Assembly (NCBI GenBank): GCA_902196205.1
Contig: CABIKM010000003.1
Coordinates: 1-64,000 of the forward strand
Direction: 5' to 3'
From: Candidatus Methylomirabilis lanthanidiphila
GTDB lineage: Bacteria; Methylomirabilota; Methylomirabilia; Methylomirabilales; Methylomirabilaceae
DNA: 64,000 nucleotides
Shown here: in pieces, positions 45,134 through 53,661 of the stretch
Layout: the number at the start of each line of letters is the position of its first letter
Numbering within the stretch: the stretch's first letter is position 1
The notes under the pieces: model-generated
Told to the model about the DNA's origin: nothing
Database searches by the model: none
What the model saw: the letters and a program-made list of their open reading frames with translations, nothing else
Program-made: the position numbers and the translations under genes

Positions 45134-46118
45134 GTCGACCGGTTCGTCTGCGGCAGCGCGGCAGACGGGTGTTGGCGAGGAACGACTACAGCGCTATCTG
45201 GCTCGAGCGGGGTTGGGGTCGCGCAGGAGCTGTGAGACACTGATCCTGGAAGGGCGAGTCCGCGTAAATGGTCGGATTGCCGCTGAACTTGGGACGAAGG
45301 TCGTACCGGATCGCGACAAGGTGACGTGCGACGGCAAACCCGCGACGCCATCACATGATCTTGTCTATCTGATGCTTCATAAGCCGGCCGGCGTACTGAC
45401 GTCGTTATCCGATCCGCGCGAGCGCCCCGTTATCCGCGACCTGTTGCCGGCACGGGGCCTGCCCAGGCTGTTTCCGGTCGGGCGCCTGGACTATCAGACC
45501 GAAGGCCTCGTGCTGTTGACCAATGATGGGGCGCTGGCCCACGGGCTCATGCACCCGAGTTTTGAGGTTGAGAAGGAGTATCTTGCCAAAGTACGCGGGT
45601 GCCCCACGCCGGACGATCTGACCAGGTTAAAGGCGGGGGTGGTGTCGGACGGAGAGCGGCTGCGGGCGACCCAGGCCGAGATGGTAAGAAGCGGGCTCGG
45701 TTCCGCGTGGCTGAAACTTATCGTCCATCAGGGACGGTATCACGAGATTCGACGGCTGTGCGACGCCATCGGACATCCGGTGCTGGAGCTTCGACGCGTA
45801 CGCCTTGGCCCGTTAGTACTAGGCAAGTTACCGAAAGGAACCTGGCGCCGCCTGACCCCCGTGGAGCTGACCGGCATCCGCCGCGCCTGCCTGGGCGCCG
45901 CACGCAGACAGGCGGCGGGACGGAGCCATACCCCGGTTGCCGACAGTAGACCGAAGGGCATGAAGATCAGAACTGCCTCACCGGCATCCTCTCCGCGCCC
46001 ACGGGGTGCCAGGGGAGAGAGACCCTCATCAGTAACCCCTCGCCCCGCATTCGGGGGGAGGGCGCAGGCTGGGAGGAGCCTTCGGAATAGTGCGCGGAGA
46101 CCTAAGCGCGAAAGGTAG
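45108..46118 (+). CDS. rluB: 23S rRNA pseudouridine synthase, RluB/RsuA family
   Basis: A 336-aa enzyme. The S4 RNA-binding domain (ERLQRYLARAGLGSRRSCE) is at about 24-42; the catalytic Asp is in VGRLDYQTEGLVLLTNDG; the final core motif is HEIRRLCDAIGHPVLELRR. From about residue 290 the tail is Pro/Arg/Gly-rich and encoded by repeat DNA, unlike the family. The TTG start at 45108 lies 26 bp inside scpB. Confidence 0.9.
   Translation: MLKPKRPNKSTGSSAAARQTGVGEERLQRYLARAGLGSRRSCETLILEGRVRVNGRIAAELGTKVVPDRDKVTCDGKPATPSHDLVYLMLHKPAGVLTSLSDPRERPVIRDLLPARGLPRLFPVGRLDYQTEGLVLLTNDGALAHGLMHPSFEVEKEYLAKVRGCPTPDDLTRLKAGVVSDGERLRATQAEMVRSGLGSAWLKLIVHQGRYHEIRRLCDAIGHPVLELRRVRLGPLVLGKLPKGTWRRLTPVELTGIRRACLGAARRQAAGRSHTPVADSRPKGMKIRTASPASSPRPRGARGERPSSVTPRPAFGGRAQAGRSLRNSARRPKRER
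45977..46078. repeat. Repeat DNA forming the 3' end of rluB
   Basis: ACCGGCATCCTCTCCGCG... through GGGGAGAGAGACCCTCATC to GGGGGGAGGGCGCAGGCTGG has the paired C-rich/G-rich make-up of the intergenic GGGAGAAGG-type repeats elsewhere in the window. It is read in frame as the low-complexity tail of RluB. Confidence 0.5.
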
Positions 46119-46151
46119 TGCGCGTCCTCTGAGAGGTTTGGAGAGAGCCGG

Positions 46152-47228
46152 ATGAAGATCACGACGTTACGACGTAAGATCGATCAGATCGATTCGAAGA
46201 TCGTGTCGCTGCTGGGCGATCGAGCCGAGTTGGTGGTCAAGATCGGACAGGAAAAGGCCAAGGCAAATCTGAACGTCCATGTTCCACAGCGCGAGGAGGA
46301 GATCGTCACTCGTCTGATGCGACAGAACAGGGGGCGTTTCCCCGCCCACGCCATCAGGCCGGTCTTTCGAGAGATTATCTCCGCGTGCCGAGCCGTACAA
46401 GCTCCGTTGAGTCTGGCCTATCTCGGTCCGGAAGGCACATTTACCCATCTGGCCTGCACTCGGCGATTTGGAGGCTCAGCGCACTTCGTCCCGGTTCACA
46501 CCATCAGTGACGTGTTTGCCGAGGTTGAAAAGGGAAATGTTGAGTACGGGATCGTGCCGATTGAGAACTCCAGTGAAGGCGTCGTCAGCCACACGTTGGA
46601 TATGTTTGTAGACTCGGACCTGAAGATCTGCGGGGAGATTCTCCTGGGGGTGTCCCACAGCCTGCTGTCGAAATCAGGCGATCTGAGGAAGGTGCAAAAG
46701 ATCTACTCGCACCCGCATGCCTTCGCTCAGTCGCGGAAGTGGTTAGAGGCGAATCTACCGCGAGTGCCGCTCTTTGAGGCTTCCAGTACGGCTGCTGCGG
46801 CGAATCTGGTCACAAAGGATAGGACAGCAGCGGCCATCGCCAGCGAACTGGCGGCAAGCCTGTACGATCTTAAAGTCATTTCTAGGAAGATCGAGGATAC
46901 GCCTTGTAATATCACAAGATTTCTGATCATAGGCCGGAGTGGACCAGCATCCACCGGGCACGACAAAACGTCCTTAATGTTTTCGATTAAAGACCGGGTC
47001 GGGGCCTTGCATCGTATCCTCGAGCCGTTCGCGAAGCACCAGATCAACCTCACGAAGGTCGAGTCACGTCCATCGAAAACGAAAGCCTGGGAGTATATCT
47101 TCTACCTGGATATCGAGGGACACCTTGCCGATGAGTCGGTGAAGGCCGCGCTTGCGCTTTTAGAGGAGGAGTGCCTCTTTCTCAAGGTCCTCGGCTCATA
47201 CCCCAGAGAACACTCGATCGAGAGTTAG
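46152..47228 (+). CDS. pheA: Bifunctional chorismate mutase / prephenate dehydratase
   Basis: A 358-aa enzyme of phenylalanine synthesis. Chorismate mutase (AroQ) domain at about 1-85 with LRRKIDQIDSKIVSLLGDRA; prephenate dehydratase at about 93-270 with YLGPEGTFTHLA, VPIENSSEGVVSHTLD and the ESTAAA-like SSTAAAANLV; C-terminal ACT domain with VGALHRILEPFAKHQINLTK and ESRPSK (Phe regulation). ATG follows GGAGAG. Confidence 0.95.
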   Translation: MKITTLRRKIDQIDSKIVSLLGDRAELVVKIGQEKAKANLNVHVPQREEEIVTRLMRQNRGRFPAHAIRPVFREIISACRAVQAPLSLAYLGPEGTFTHLACTRRFGGSAHFVPVHTISDVFAEVEKGNVEYGIVPIENSSEGVVSHTLDMFVDSDLKICGEILLGVSHSLLSKSGDLRKVQKIYSHPHAFAQSRKWLEANLPRVPLFEASSTAAAANLVTKDRTAAAIASELAASLYDLKVISRKIEDTPCNITRFLIIGRSGPASTGHDKTSLMFSIKDRVGALHRILEPFAKHQINLTKVESRPSKTKAWEYIFYLDIEGHLADESVKAALALLEEECLFLKVLGSYPREHSIES

Positions 47229-47269
47229 GAGAACCGTAAGAATTGTGGGTAAGTTGTTATACATGTTGT

Positions 47270-47383
47270 TGTCATTCCGGGCTTGACCCCGGATCGGGTC
47301 CGGGGCAGGCTCCGGAATCCAGTGGCTTTCTGGATTCCCGCTCCCCGCTTCAAGCATGCGGGGACAAGCTTCGCGGGAATGAC
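47270..47383. repeat. GTCATTCC...GGAATGAC interspersed repeat
   Basis: A 114-bp element bounded by GTCATTCCGGG and CGGGAATGAC, with internal paired GGATTCC-type arms. This is a widespread class of short inverted-repeat element. It ends 17 bp before hisC, separating it from pheA, and may affect hisC translation or transcript ends. Confidence 0.75.
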
Positions 47384-47400
47384 GGCTATGGTTACGGTGT

Positions 47401-48519
47401 ATGACGCGACAAATAGAAGATCTTGCTTCTCCCTATCTTCAGGGACTCACGCCGTATATCCCGGGGAAGCCCATCAGGGAGGTGGAGCGGGAGCTGGGGA
47501 TCGCAGGGGCTATCAAGCTGGCATCAAATGAGAACCCGCTTGGTCCCTCGCCGTTGGCGCTTCGTGCCCTGCGCGACGCGCTCACGGAAAGTCACCGGTA
47601 TCCCGATGGCGGCGGTTATTACCTGAAGCAGGCGCTGGCGAGACGCCTGGAGTTGACGCCGGATCATCTGATTCTGGGGAACGGCTGTAACGAACTGTTG
47701 GAGCTGATGGCCCGCTGCTTTCTGCTGCCGGGAGACGAGGTGGTGATTGCCGATCCGGCCTTCATCATCTACGGAATGCTGGCGCATCTGCAAGGGTGTA
47801 CGACGGTTCGTGTTCCGCTGAAGGCCTGGACTCACGACCTTGAGGCAATGGCGAAGGCGGTGACTCCAAAAACCAAGATGGTCTTTATCGGTAATCCGAA
47901 CAATCCTACCGGCACAGCCGTGGAGCCCACGGAGCTGACGGCGTTCATGGATGCGATACCGGACGATGTCATTGCCGTCATCGATGAGGCGTATATCGAG
48001 TATGTCCCGACGGAGATGGTGCCTGACTCACTCAGGTTCGTCCGAGAGGGGCGCCCGGTGATTGTGCTGCGGACCTTCTCCAAGATTTATGGTCTGGCGG
48101 GGGTGCGGGTCGGATATGGGATGGCGCCGCCGCCGATGGTGGAACTGCTCGAACGGGTTCGCGCGCCGTTTAACGTGAACGCCTTGGCCCAGTGTGCCGC
48201 GCTGGCGGCCCTCGGCGACGAAGCCCACCTGTCAAACAGCCGAAGCGTGAATGAGCAGGGCAAGGCCTACCTGTTGGAGGAGCTGCATCGTCTGGGGTTG
48301 GAATGCCCACCGTCAGTTGCCAATTTTCTGCTGGTCGATCTGCAGCAGGATGGCCAGGCGGTGGCCGACGCGCTGCTCCGAATAGGCGTCATCGTGCGCC
48401 CCCTGGGAGGCGCCACACTGAAAACCCACATCCGCGTGACCATCGGAACACCACCCGAGAACAAACGATTCATCGAGGCGCTCAAAGCCGTGATTCAGTC
48501 GGAGCCCAGTCCCCGGTGA
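47401..48519 (+). CDS. hisC: Histidinol-phosphate / aromatic aminotransferase
   Basis: A 372-aa PLP enzyme of the HisC subfamily. IKLASNENPLGPSP is at 37-50, GNPNNPTGTAVEP at about 161-173, the PLP lysine is in RTFSKIYGLAGVRVGYG. Placed between pheA and aroF/tyrA it is likely to serve Phe/Tyr formation as well as, or instead of, histidine synthesis. No good ribosome-binding site precedes the ATG. Confidence 0.9.
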   Translation: MTRQIEDLASPYLQGLTPYIPGKPIREVERELGIAGAIKLASNENPLGPSPLALRALRDALTESHRYPDGGGYYLKQALARRLELTPDHLILGNGCNELLELMARCFLLPGDEVVIADPAFIIYGMLAHLQGCTTVRVPLKAWTHDLEAMAKAVTPKTKMVFIGNPNNPTGTAVEPTELTAFMDAIPDDVIAVIDEAYIEYVPTEMVPDSLRFVREGRPVIVLRTFSKIYGLAGVRVGYGMAPPPMVELLERVRAPFNVNALAQCAALAALGDEAHLSNSRSVNEQGKAYLLEELHRLGLECPPSVANFLLVDLQQDGQAVADALLRIGVIVRPLGGATLKTHIRVTIGTPPENKRFIEALKAVIQSEPSPR

Positions 48520-48537
48520 CAATAACTTACATTCAAA

Positions 48538-48590
48538 CTTCCCCTTCTCCCCGGGTACCCCCTGGGTGCGGAGAAGGTTGGGATGAGCGC
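48538..48590. repeat. CTTCCCCTTCTCC/GGAGAAGG inverted repeat
   Basis: CTTCCCCTTCTCCCC and GGAGAAGGTTGGGATGAG flank a GGGTACCCCC centre. A second copy is at 49436-49477 and a related one at 49876-49921. Here its 3' end forms the ribosome-binding region of the DUF433 gene. Confidence 0.7.
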
Positions 48591-48592
48591 TG

Positions 48593-48823
48593 ATGTTCGA
48601 TCGCATCACATTTGACCCCAAGATCATGGGCGGCCGAGCTTGCATCCGCGGGATGCGCATTAATGTCTCCCTCGTGGTCAACATGGTGGCAAACGGCATG
48701 ACCGCAGAGGAGATTTTGCGCGATTATCCGGATCTTGAAGCAGAAGATATCCAGCAGGCGCTTCAGTACGCCGCCTTTTTGACCAGAGAGGAGATCTATC
48801 CGACAGCCGGGTCTCGCTCGTGA
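48593..48823 (+). CDS. DUF433 antitoxin
   Basis: A 76-aa protein: ITFDPKIMGGRACIRGMRIN and EEILRDYPDLEAEDIQQALQ are characteristic of DUF433 (VapB-like HTH antitoxins). It overlaps the DUF5615 toxin gene by 4 bp. The pair is placed between hisC and aroF, breaking the aromatic amino-acid cluster, and is bordered by repeats. Confidence 0.85.
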   Translation: MFDRITFDPKIMGGRACIRGMRINVSLVVNMVANGMTAEEILRDYPDLEAEDIQQALQYAAFLTREEIYPTAGSRS

Positions 48824-49203
48824 GATTCCTGGCAGATATGGGAATCTCGATGAGCACAGTGCAGGCCCTTCGCCGGCAGGGCCACGAGGTCGTCCACCTG
48901 CGAGAAGAAGAGCTTGCGCGTCTTCCCGATGCCGCAATTCTTGAGAAGGCGCGACAAGAGCAGCGAATCGTTCTGATATTCGACCTCGATTTCGGCGACC
49001 TTCTCGCCATCGGTGGACATAACTACCCCAGCGTTATCATCTTCAGACTGCATAATGAAACCCCCGCGTTTGTCACGACGGCGCTTTTTGATGTTCTCAT
49101 CCATCGAAGTCAAATACTTGCGGAAGGCGCCCTCGTGATCGTTGAGGTTACGCGCTATCGGATACGGCGTCTTCCCATCGAAGAAATTGGAGCCCAGCCA
49201 TAA
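48820..49203 (+). CDS. DUF5615 PIN-like toxin
   Basis: A 127-aa PIN-like ribonuclease-fold protein. MRFLADMGISMSTVQALRRQ, EEELARLPDAAILEKARQEQ and the acidic FDLDFGDLLA carry the expected Asp residues at the start and in the middle. GTG start overlapping the antitoxin stop. A likely VapC-type RNase toxin; the target is unknown. Confidence 0.85.
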   Translation: MRFLADMGISMSTVQALRRQGHEVVHLREEELARLPDAAILEKARQEQRIVLIFDLDFGDLLAIGGHNYPSVIIFRLHNETPAFVTTALFDVLIHRSQILAEGALVIVEVTRYRIRRLPIEEIGAQP

Positions 49204-49279
49204 GTGAAACCCTCAAGCTCTGGTGCGCCATCGCGATGCCCCATGAGGACATCGTCGAAGGACGCCTTAGCTTGCACCC

Positions 49280-49370
49280 CACTTTTCAAAGGGTGTATAG
49301 ACTGGGGGGATTTTAGCCAACAGGAAATCCCCCTCAATCCCCCTTTTTCAAAGGGGGAGGGTGCTTGAGA
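49280..49370. repeat. Copy of the C/G-run REP-like repeat
   Basis: Contains ACTTTTCAAAGGG, GGGGGGATTTTAGCC and AAATCCCCCTCAATCCCCCT followed by TTTTCAAAGGGGG. It is related to the element at 140-186. It lies after the DUF5615 gene. Confidence 0.65.
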
Positions 49371-49435
49371 TATTGTGAAAGAGTGCAATCTATTGAGTGC
49401 TCTCCTTAATAAGTGAGAACGAACCGACGCTCGAA

Positions 49436-49477
49436 CTTCCCCTTCTCCCCTTGAGGGAGAAGGTTGGGATGAGGGGT
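49436..49477. repeat. Second CTTCCCCTTCTCC/GGGAGAAGG repeat
   Basis: ACTTCCCCTTCTCCCCTTGA and GGGAGAAGGTTGGGATGAGG, the same design as the copy at 48538-48590. The two copies lie on either side of the DUF433/DUF5615 genes. Confidence 0.7.
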
Positions 49478-49490
49478 TCGGAAGCGGCCT

Positions 49491-49739
49491 ATGCCTTTTC
49501 AACTGATCCTTAGCCTCGATTATCAAAACGACACCCGCTGGCGCTGGATACTTTCCAACGCAGCCGGGCGCTTCCTGGCCGACCAGGACGTTGCGTTAGA
49601 TCCCGCCGACCCGATGTATCGTAGTTTTGTAGATTTACCCGGCCAACTGCGCTTCTACGACAATGTGCGCCCCGCCGAGGACGTACTGCTGGAAGCCCCA
49701 GGCTGGGATGTCGTGCGCTTCTCGGGGCAAGCGTCTTAG
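49491..49739 (+). CDS. Short protein, possible N-terminal remnant of a CHAT-type protein
   Basis: An 82-aa ORF beginning MPFQLILSLDYQNDTRWRW and containing LDPADPMYRSFVDLPGQLRF. The latter resembles the N-terminal region found before CHAT protease domains in larger proteins. It stops abruptly, so it is probably a truncated remnant. Function unknown; it lies among repeats. Confidence 0.35.
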   Translation: MPFQLILSLDYQNDTRWRWILSNAAGRFLADQDVALDPADPMYRSFVDLPGQLRFYDNVRPAEDVLLEAPGWDVVRFSGQAS

Positions 49740-49875
49740 TCTCGGATGTCATCCTGTCAAAATGCTGGTCGGATGATGGATAGCCAAATGAGGTTCCCGC
49801 GCAGATGTGGTAGAATATTCGCGTAAAATCTTCTTCAAGGCAAATGTGGGCAAACGGATGTTATTGAGTTTCGCA

Positions 49876-49921
49876 TCCTCCTCACCCCAACCCTCTCCCG
49901 CAGTGGGGAGAGGGGGGAGGG
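49876..49921. repeat. CCTCACCCCAACCCTCTCCC / GGGGAGAGGG repeat
   Basis: CCTCCTCACCCCAACCCTCT followed by CCCGCAGTGGGGAGAGGGGG, an inverted-repeat element of the kind often found between bacterial genes. It ends about 24 bp before the aroF ATG, within its leader. Confidence 0.65.
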
Positions 49922-49944
49922 AGCAGAGGAGGTAAAAGGGAGCG

Positions 49945-50958
49945 ATGATCATTATTTTGAAACCCGAGGCGACCGAGGCGGAGATCGCCCTGGTCGTGAA
50001 GAAGATCGAAAGCTACGGTCTGGCCGCGCACATCTCGAAAGGGACGGAGCGGACCATCATCGGTGCGATTGGCGACGAGCGGGTCTTGCAGGAGGGACCA
50101 TTGGAGGCCTTCCCCTTCGTAGAGGAGGTCCTGCCGATTCTGAAGCCCTATAAGCTGGCCAGCCGCGAATTCAAGCCTGACGGCTCCATCGTGAATGTAG
50201 ACGGGGTACTGGTGGGCGGTCGGCAGGTTGTCGTGATGGCCGGACCGTGCGCGGTGGAGAGTCGCGAAGGTCTCCTGCAGATCGCGCAGTATGTGAAGTC
50301 CGGCGGAGGGCGCATCCTCCGGGGCGGCGCGTATAAGCCGCGGACCTCCCCGTACACCTTTCAAGGGCTGGGTGAGGAAGGGCTGGCCTATCTGGCCGAG
50401 GCCAAGCGGGCAACCGGACTACCGATTGCGACCGAACTGATGGACAGCCGTGATGCCGATGCGGTCTATCAGTACGCCGACCTGATCCAGATCGGCGCGA
50501 GGAATATGCAGAACTTTAAGCTTCTGACGGAGGTGGGGTCGCGTCGAAAGCCGGTGCTCCTGAAGCGGGGATCCAGCAGCACCGTCAAGGAGCTGTTGCT
50601 CGCCGCGGAGTATATCCTGTCTGAAGGCAACTACGACGTCATCCTGTGCGAGCGCGGGATCAGGACCTTTGAGGACGCCACCCGCAACACCTTGGATCTG
50701 TCGGCGGTTCCCCTGATCAAGCGGCTCTCGCACCTGCCGGTGGTCGTCGATCCGAGTCATGGGACAGGCAAGTGGCATCTCGTCTCGCCGATGGCCCTGG
50801 CTGCAGTAGCAGCCGGCGCCGACGGTATCATGGTGGAGATTCATCCTCATCCCGAGGAAGCCCTGTCCGATGGCCCGCAAGCGCTTCTGCCCGGCACATT
50901 CGAGACGCTGATGAGCGAACTGCGTGGAGTGGCTCAGGCTGTAGGAAGGTCCCTGTGA
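49945..50958 (+). CDS. aroF: 3-deoxy-7-phosphoheptulonate synthase (DAHP synthase)
   Basis: A 337-aa first enzyme of the shikimate pathway. An N-terminal ferredoxin-like regulatory domain (residues 1-70) is followed by a KDOPS/DAHPS barrel: [58 protein letters not shown] and DPSHGTGKW. This is the Thermotoga-type AroF with feedback-sensing N-terminus. Followed by tyrA with a 4-bp overlap. Confidence 0.95.
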   Translation: MIIILKPEATEAEIALVVKKIESYGLAAHISKGTERTIIGAIGDERVLQEGPLEAFPFVEEVLPILKPYKLASREFKPDGSIVNVDGVLVGGRQVVVMAGPCAVESREGLLQIAQYVKSGGGRILRGGAYKPRTSPYTFQGLGEEGLAYLAEAKRATGLPIATELMDSRDADAVYQYADLIQIGARNMQNFKLLTEVGSRRKPVLLKRGSSSTVKELLLAAEYILSEGNYDVILCERGIRTFEDATRNTLDLSAVPLIKRLSHLPVVVDPSHGTGKWHLVSPMALAAVAAGADGIMVEIHPHPEEALSDGPQALLPGTFETLMSELRGVAQAVGRSL

Positions 50959-51899
50959 CCACCGGGTCAAGGCCGGAGCAGTTCGAGGCGGAGACCTCGC
51001 TGTCTCATCCGCTCATTGAGCGGCTCGCCATTGTCGGCCTTGGCCTGATCGGTTCGAGTGTTGGGCTGGCCTGTCGCGCTCGCGGTCTGACGAAAGAGAT
51101 CCGGGGGACCGATGTCGTGCCCGACCATCGTACGCAGGCTGTCGAGTTGGGCGTAGTCGATCTGGCCTTTGCGGATGCTGCCGCTGCGGTCGAAGGGGCC
51201 GACCTGGTCCTCCTCGCCGTACCGGTCGGCGCGATTGCACCGACGCTCGAGCGGATCGTTCCCCATCTGCCTTCGGGCGCGGTGGTGACTGATGTGGGAA
51301 GTGTCAAAGGCGTCGTTGCGGCGGCGATGGAGCGGCTGCTGCCGGCTGGCACCGGGGTTCCGGGCCACCCGATTGCCGGCCGGGAGACATCAGGGCCGCG
51401 CGCGGCATCGGCCGAGCTGTTTGTCGGCGCGAAGTGCGTGCTGACCCCGAGTCGGTCGACCGATCCTGCTGCTATTGCGCGGGTGCGCGCCCTGTGGAGG
51501 GCCGTAGGGTCTGAGGTGTTGCAGATGCGCCCGGAATGCCATGATGAAATCTTCGCGGCGATCAGTCATCTCCCGCACATTGTGGCCTATGCGCTGATGG
51601 GTGCTATACTCGGTCTGGAGGGCGGCGAGAATCTGCAGGCATTGGCTGGGGGCGGCTTAAGGGATTTCAGCCGGGTTGCCATGAGTCATCCGGTGATGTG
51701 GCGGGATATCTGTCTCGCCAACCGTGAGCCGATTCTAAAGATGATCGGGCGGTTTCAGGGCGCGCTGAGCGATCTGGCGGCGATGATCAGCGCCGAAGAC
51801 GGCGAAGGGCTCCAGCAGCGGTTTGCGAGGGCGCGCGCCGGTCGGGAGGATCTTGGGAACGGGAATGAAGGGTGTAATAGCGAGCGCCGAGGTCAGTAA
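50955..51899 (+). CDS. tyrA: Prephenate dehydrogenase
   Basis: A 314-aa NAD-dependent enzyme of tyrosine synthesis. Rossmann motif LAIVGLGLIGSSVGLA at about 24-39; VVTDVGSVKG and PGHPIAGRETSGPRAA carry the catalytic His; SHLPHIVAYAL is conserved. No ACT domain. The GTG at 50955 follows AGGAAGG and overlaps the aroF stop. The 3' end overlaps hflX by 35 bp. Confidence 0.93.
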   Translation: MTTGSRPEQFEAETSLSHPLIERLAIVGLGLIGSSVGLACRARGLTKEIRGTDVVPDHRTQAVELGVVDLAFADAAAAVEGADLVLLAVPVGAIAPTLERIVPHLPSGAVVTDVGSVKGVVAAAMERLLPAGTGVPGHPIAGRETSGPRAASAELFVGAKCVLTPSRSTDPAAIARVRALWRAVGSEVLQMRPECHDEIFAAISHLPHIVAYALMGAILGLEGGENLQALAGGGLRDFSRVAMSHPVMWRDICLANREPILKMIGRFQGALSDLAAMISAEDGEGLQQRFARARAGREDLGNGNEGCNSERRGQ

Positions 51900-53040
51900 G
51901 CCGCGGGAACGGGCGCTGCTGGTGGGGATCCACCGTAAGCGCGGCCCGCGCTGGGAGGCCGAGGATTCGCTGGAAGAACTGGCGCGGCTTGCAGAATCGG
52001 CGGGGGCTGTCGTGGCCGGAACCATCCTGCAGGAACGCGACGCGCCGGACCCGCGGTATCTGATGGGGAAGGGAAAGGCGCAGGAGATAAAGGCGCAGTG
52101 GGGTGGGAAGGTGGATCTGCTGGTGATGGATGAGGAGCTGTCGGGTTCACAGCAGCGAAATCTGGAGGAACTGACCGGGTGGAAGACGGTTGATCGTCCC
52201 CTGTTGATCCTTGATATCTTCGCGCAGCGGGCCAGGAGCCGTGAAGGCAAGCTGCAGGTGGAGCTGGCGCAGCTTGACTATCGCCTGCCCCGTCTGGTGG
52301 GGAGGGGAACTGCGCTCTCGCGTTTGGGCGGCGGCATCGGGACACGCGGTCCGGGTGAAACCCAGTTGGAGACGGACCGGCGGACGATCCGGCGGCGCAT
52401 GGCGAAGATCCGGGAGGAGCTGGCGAAGGTCCGGCGTCATCGGGCGCTCTTAAGGAAGCCTCGAAAACGGCGCGCGATCCCGATCGTCGCCCTGGTCGGC
52501 TATACGAATGCCGGTAAGTCGACGCTCTTTAACGCCCTTACGCACTCCGGCGTGCAGACCGACGATGCCCTCTTTGTGACCCTCGATCCGATCTTACGTC
52601 CAGTCACCATGGCGGACAGATTCAGCTTTCTGCTCTCCGACACCGTGGGGTTCATCCGTCGCCTCCCAGAGCAGTTGGTGGCGGCGTTCAAGGCGACCCT
52701 TGAGGAGTTGGACGAGGCCGACCTCCTGCTCCATGTGATCGACGCGAGCCATCCGCAAGCGATGGAGCAGAAAGAGGCGGTCGACACGATCCTCAGGGAG
52801 CTCGGCCTGTCGGCCAAGTCGATTGTTGAGGTCTTTAATAAAGTCGATCTGTTGCCCGGTGGGACCGCGACCTCGCTCGCGGTCGCCAAGACGCCTGTAC
52901 CGCGGGTCGCTGTGTCCGCCATCACGGGGTACGGCTTCGATCGACTGCGGTGGGCCGTGCGTGAGTCGCTTGCTGCGGTCGCTGCGCCGGCGAGAGCATA
53001 CGACTGGGTCCCCTATCCCGCCGTTCACGCCCAAGGTTGA
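51865..53040 (+). CDS. hflX: GTPase HflX
   Basis: A 391-aa ribosome-associated GTPase, thought to rescue stalled 50S/70S. N-terminal HflX domain: PRYLMGKGKAQEIK and RRLGGGIGTRGPGETQLETD-like glycine loop (LSRLGGGIGTRGPGE). G1 is GYTNAGKST; G3 is DTVGFIRRLP; G4 is NKVD. The ATG at 51865 lies 2 bp after a GGGAACGGG region and is preferred over 51823. Confidence 0.94.
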   Translation: MKGVIASAEVSKPRERALLVGIHRKRGPRWEAEDSLEELARLAESAGAVVAGTILQERDAPDPRYLMGKGKAQEIKAQWGGKVDLLVMDEELSGSQQRNLEELTGWKTVDRPLLILDIFAQRARSREGKLQVELAQLDYRLPRLVGRGTALSRLGGGIGTRGPGETQLETDRRTIRRRMAKIREELAKVRRHRALLRKPRKRRAIPIVALVGYTNAGKSTLFNALTHSGVQTDDALFVTLDPILRPVTMADRFSFLLSDTVGFIRRLPEQLVAAFKATLEELDEADLLLHVIDASHPQAMEQKEAVDTILRELGLSAKSIVEVFNKVDLLPGGTATSLAVAKTPVPRVAVSAITGYGFDRLRWAVRESLAAVAAPARAYDWVPYPAVHAQG

Positions 53041-53071
53041 TCACCCCTTTCCTCTGGCCGGAGCCCTATGA

Positions 53072-53602
53072 ATGCTGAACCTTGCCAATAGTCTGACGAT
53101 CCTCAGGATCTTCATGACCCCCGTCATCTCGATCCTGCTGGTCTACAAGTTCTGGCGGCTTGGTTTGGCGACCTTTCTGTTGGCCGGGGTCACCGACGCC
53201 CTGGACGGATTCATCGCTCGTTCGAGGGCCCAGCGAACAGAGTTGGGGATGATTCTGGATCCTCTGGCCGACAAGCTGTTGCTTTCTGCAACCTTCGTCA
53301 CGCTGGTCTACCTGCGCCAGATTCCCCAATGGCTGTTCATCATTGTTATCAGCCGGGACCTGATCTTGATCGGCGGTTTCCTGATCGTCTACCTCGTCAC
53401 CGGTAAGACCACCGTCTCGGTATCCTGGATGGGAAAGCTTACGACAGGTCTGCAAGTGTCGACCGTGCTGGCGACGCTCATTGCCCGTGTCAGCGGCGGG
53501 GTCGGGTCCTACGTGCCGTGGATCATCTACCTTGCTGCGGCGGTCACGATCGTATCCGGACTGGATTACGTTCGTCAAGGCGTGAGGGCGCTCAGCAGGT
53601 AA
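53072..53602 (+). CDS. CDP-alcohol phosphatidyltransferase (second PgsA-like)
   Basis: A 176-aa membrane enzyme. MLNLANSLTILRIFMTPVIS and the catalytic motif DALDGFIARSRAQRTELGMI with LDPLADK are intact. It is a paralogue of the gene at 40964 and differs in its C-terminus. The product could be phosphatidylglycerol phosphate, cardiolipin or another phospholipid. Confidence 0.9.
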   Translation: MLNLANSLTILRIFMTPVISILLVYKFWRLGLATFLLAGVTDALDGFIARSRAQRTELGMILDPLADKLLLSATFVTLVYLRQIPQWLFIIVISRDLILIGGFLIVYLVTGKTTVSVSWMGKLTTGLQVSTVLATLIARVSGGVGSYVPWIIYLAAAVTIVSGLDYVRQGVRALSR

Positions 53603-53661
53603 CGTATGGGGCGACGGGCGTGTGATGGTGGGCCGGGATTGTACACGGGTGTAGGGGTTCC

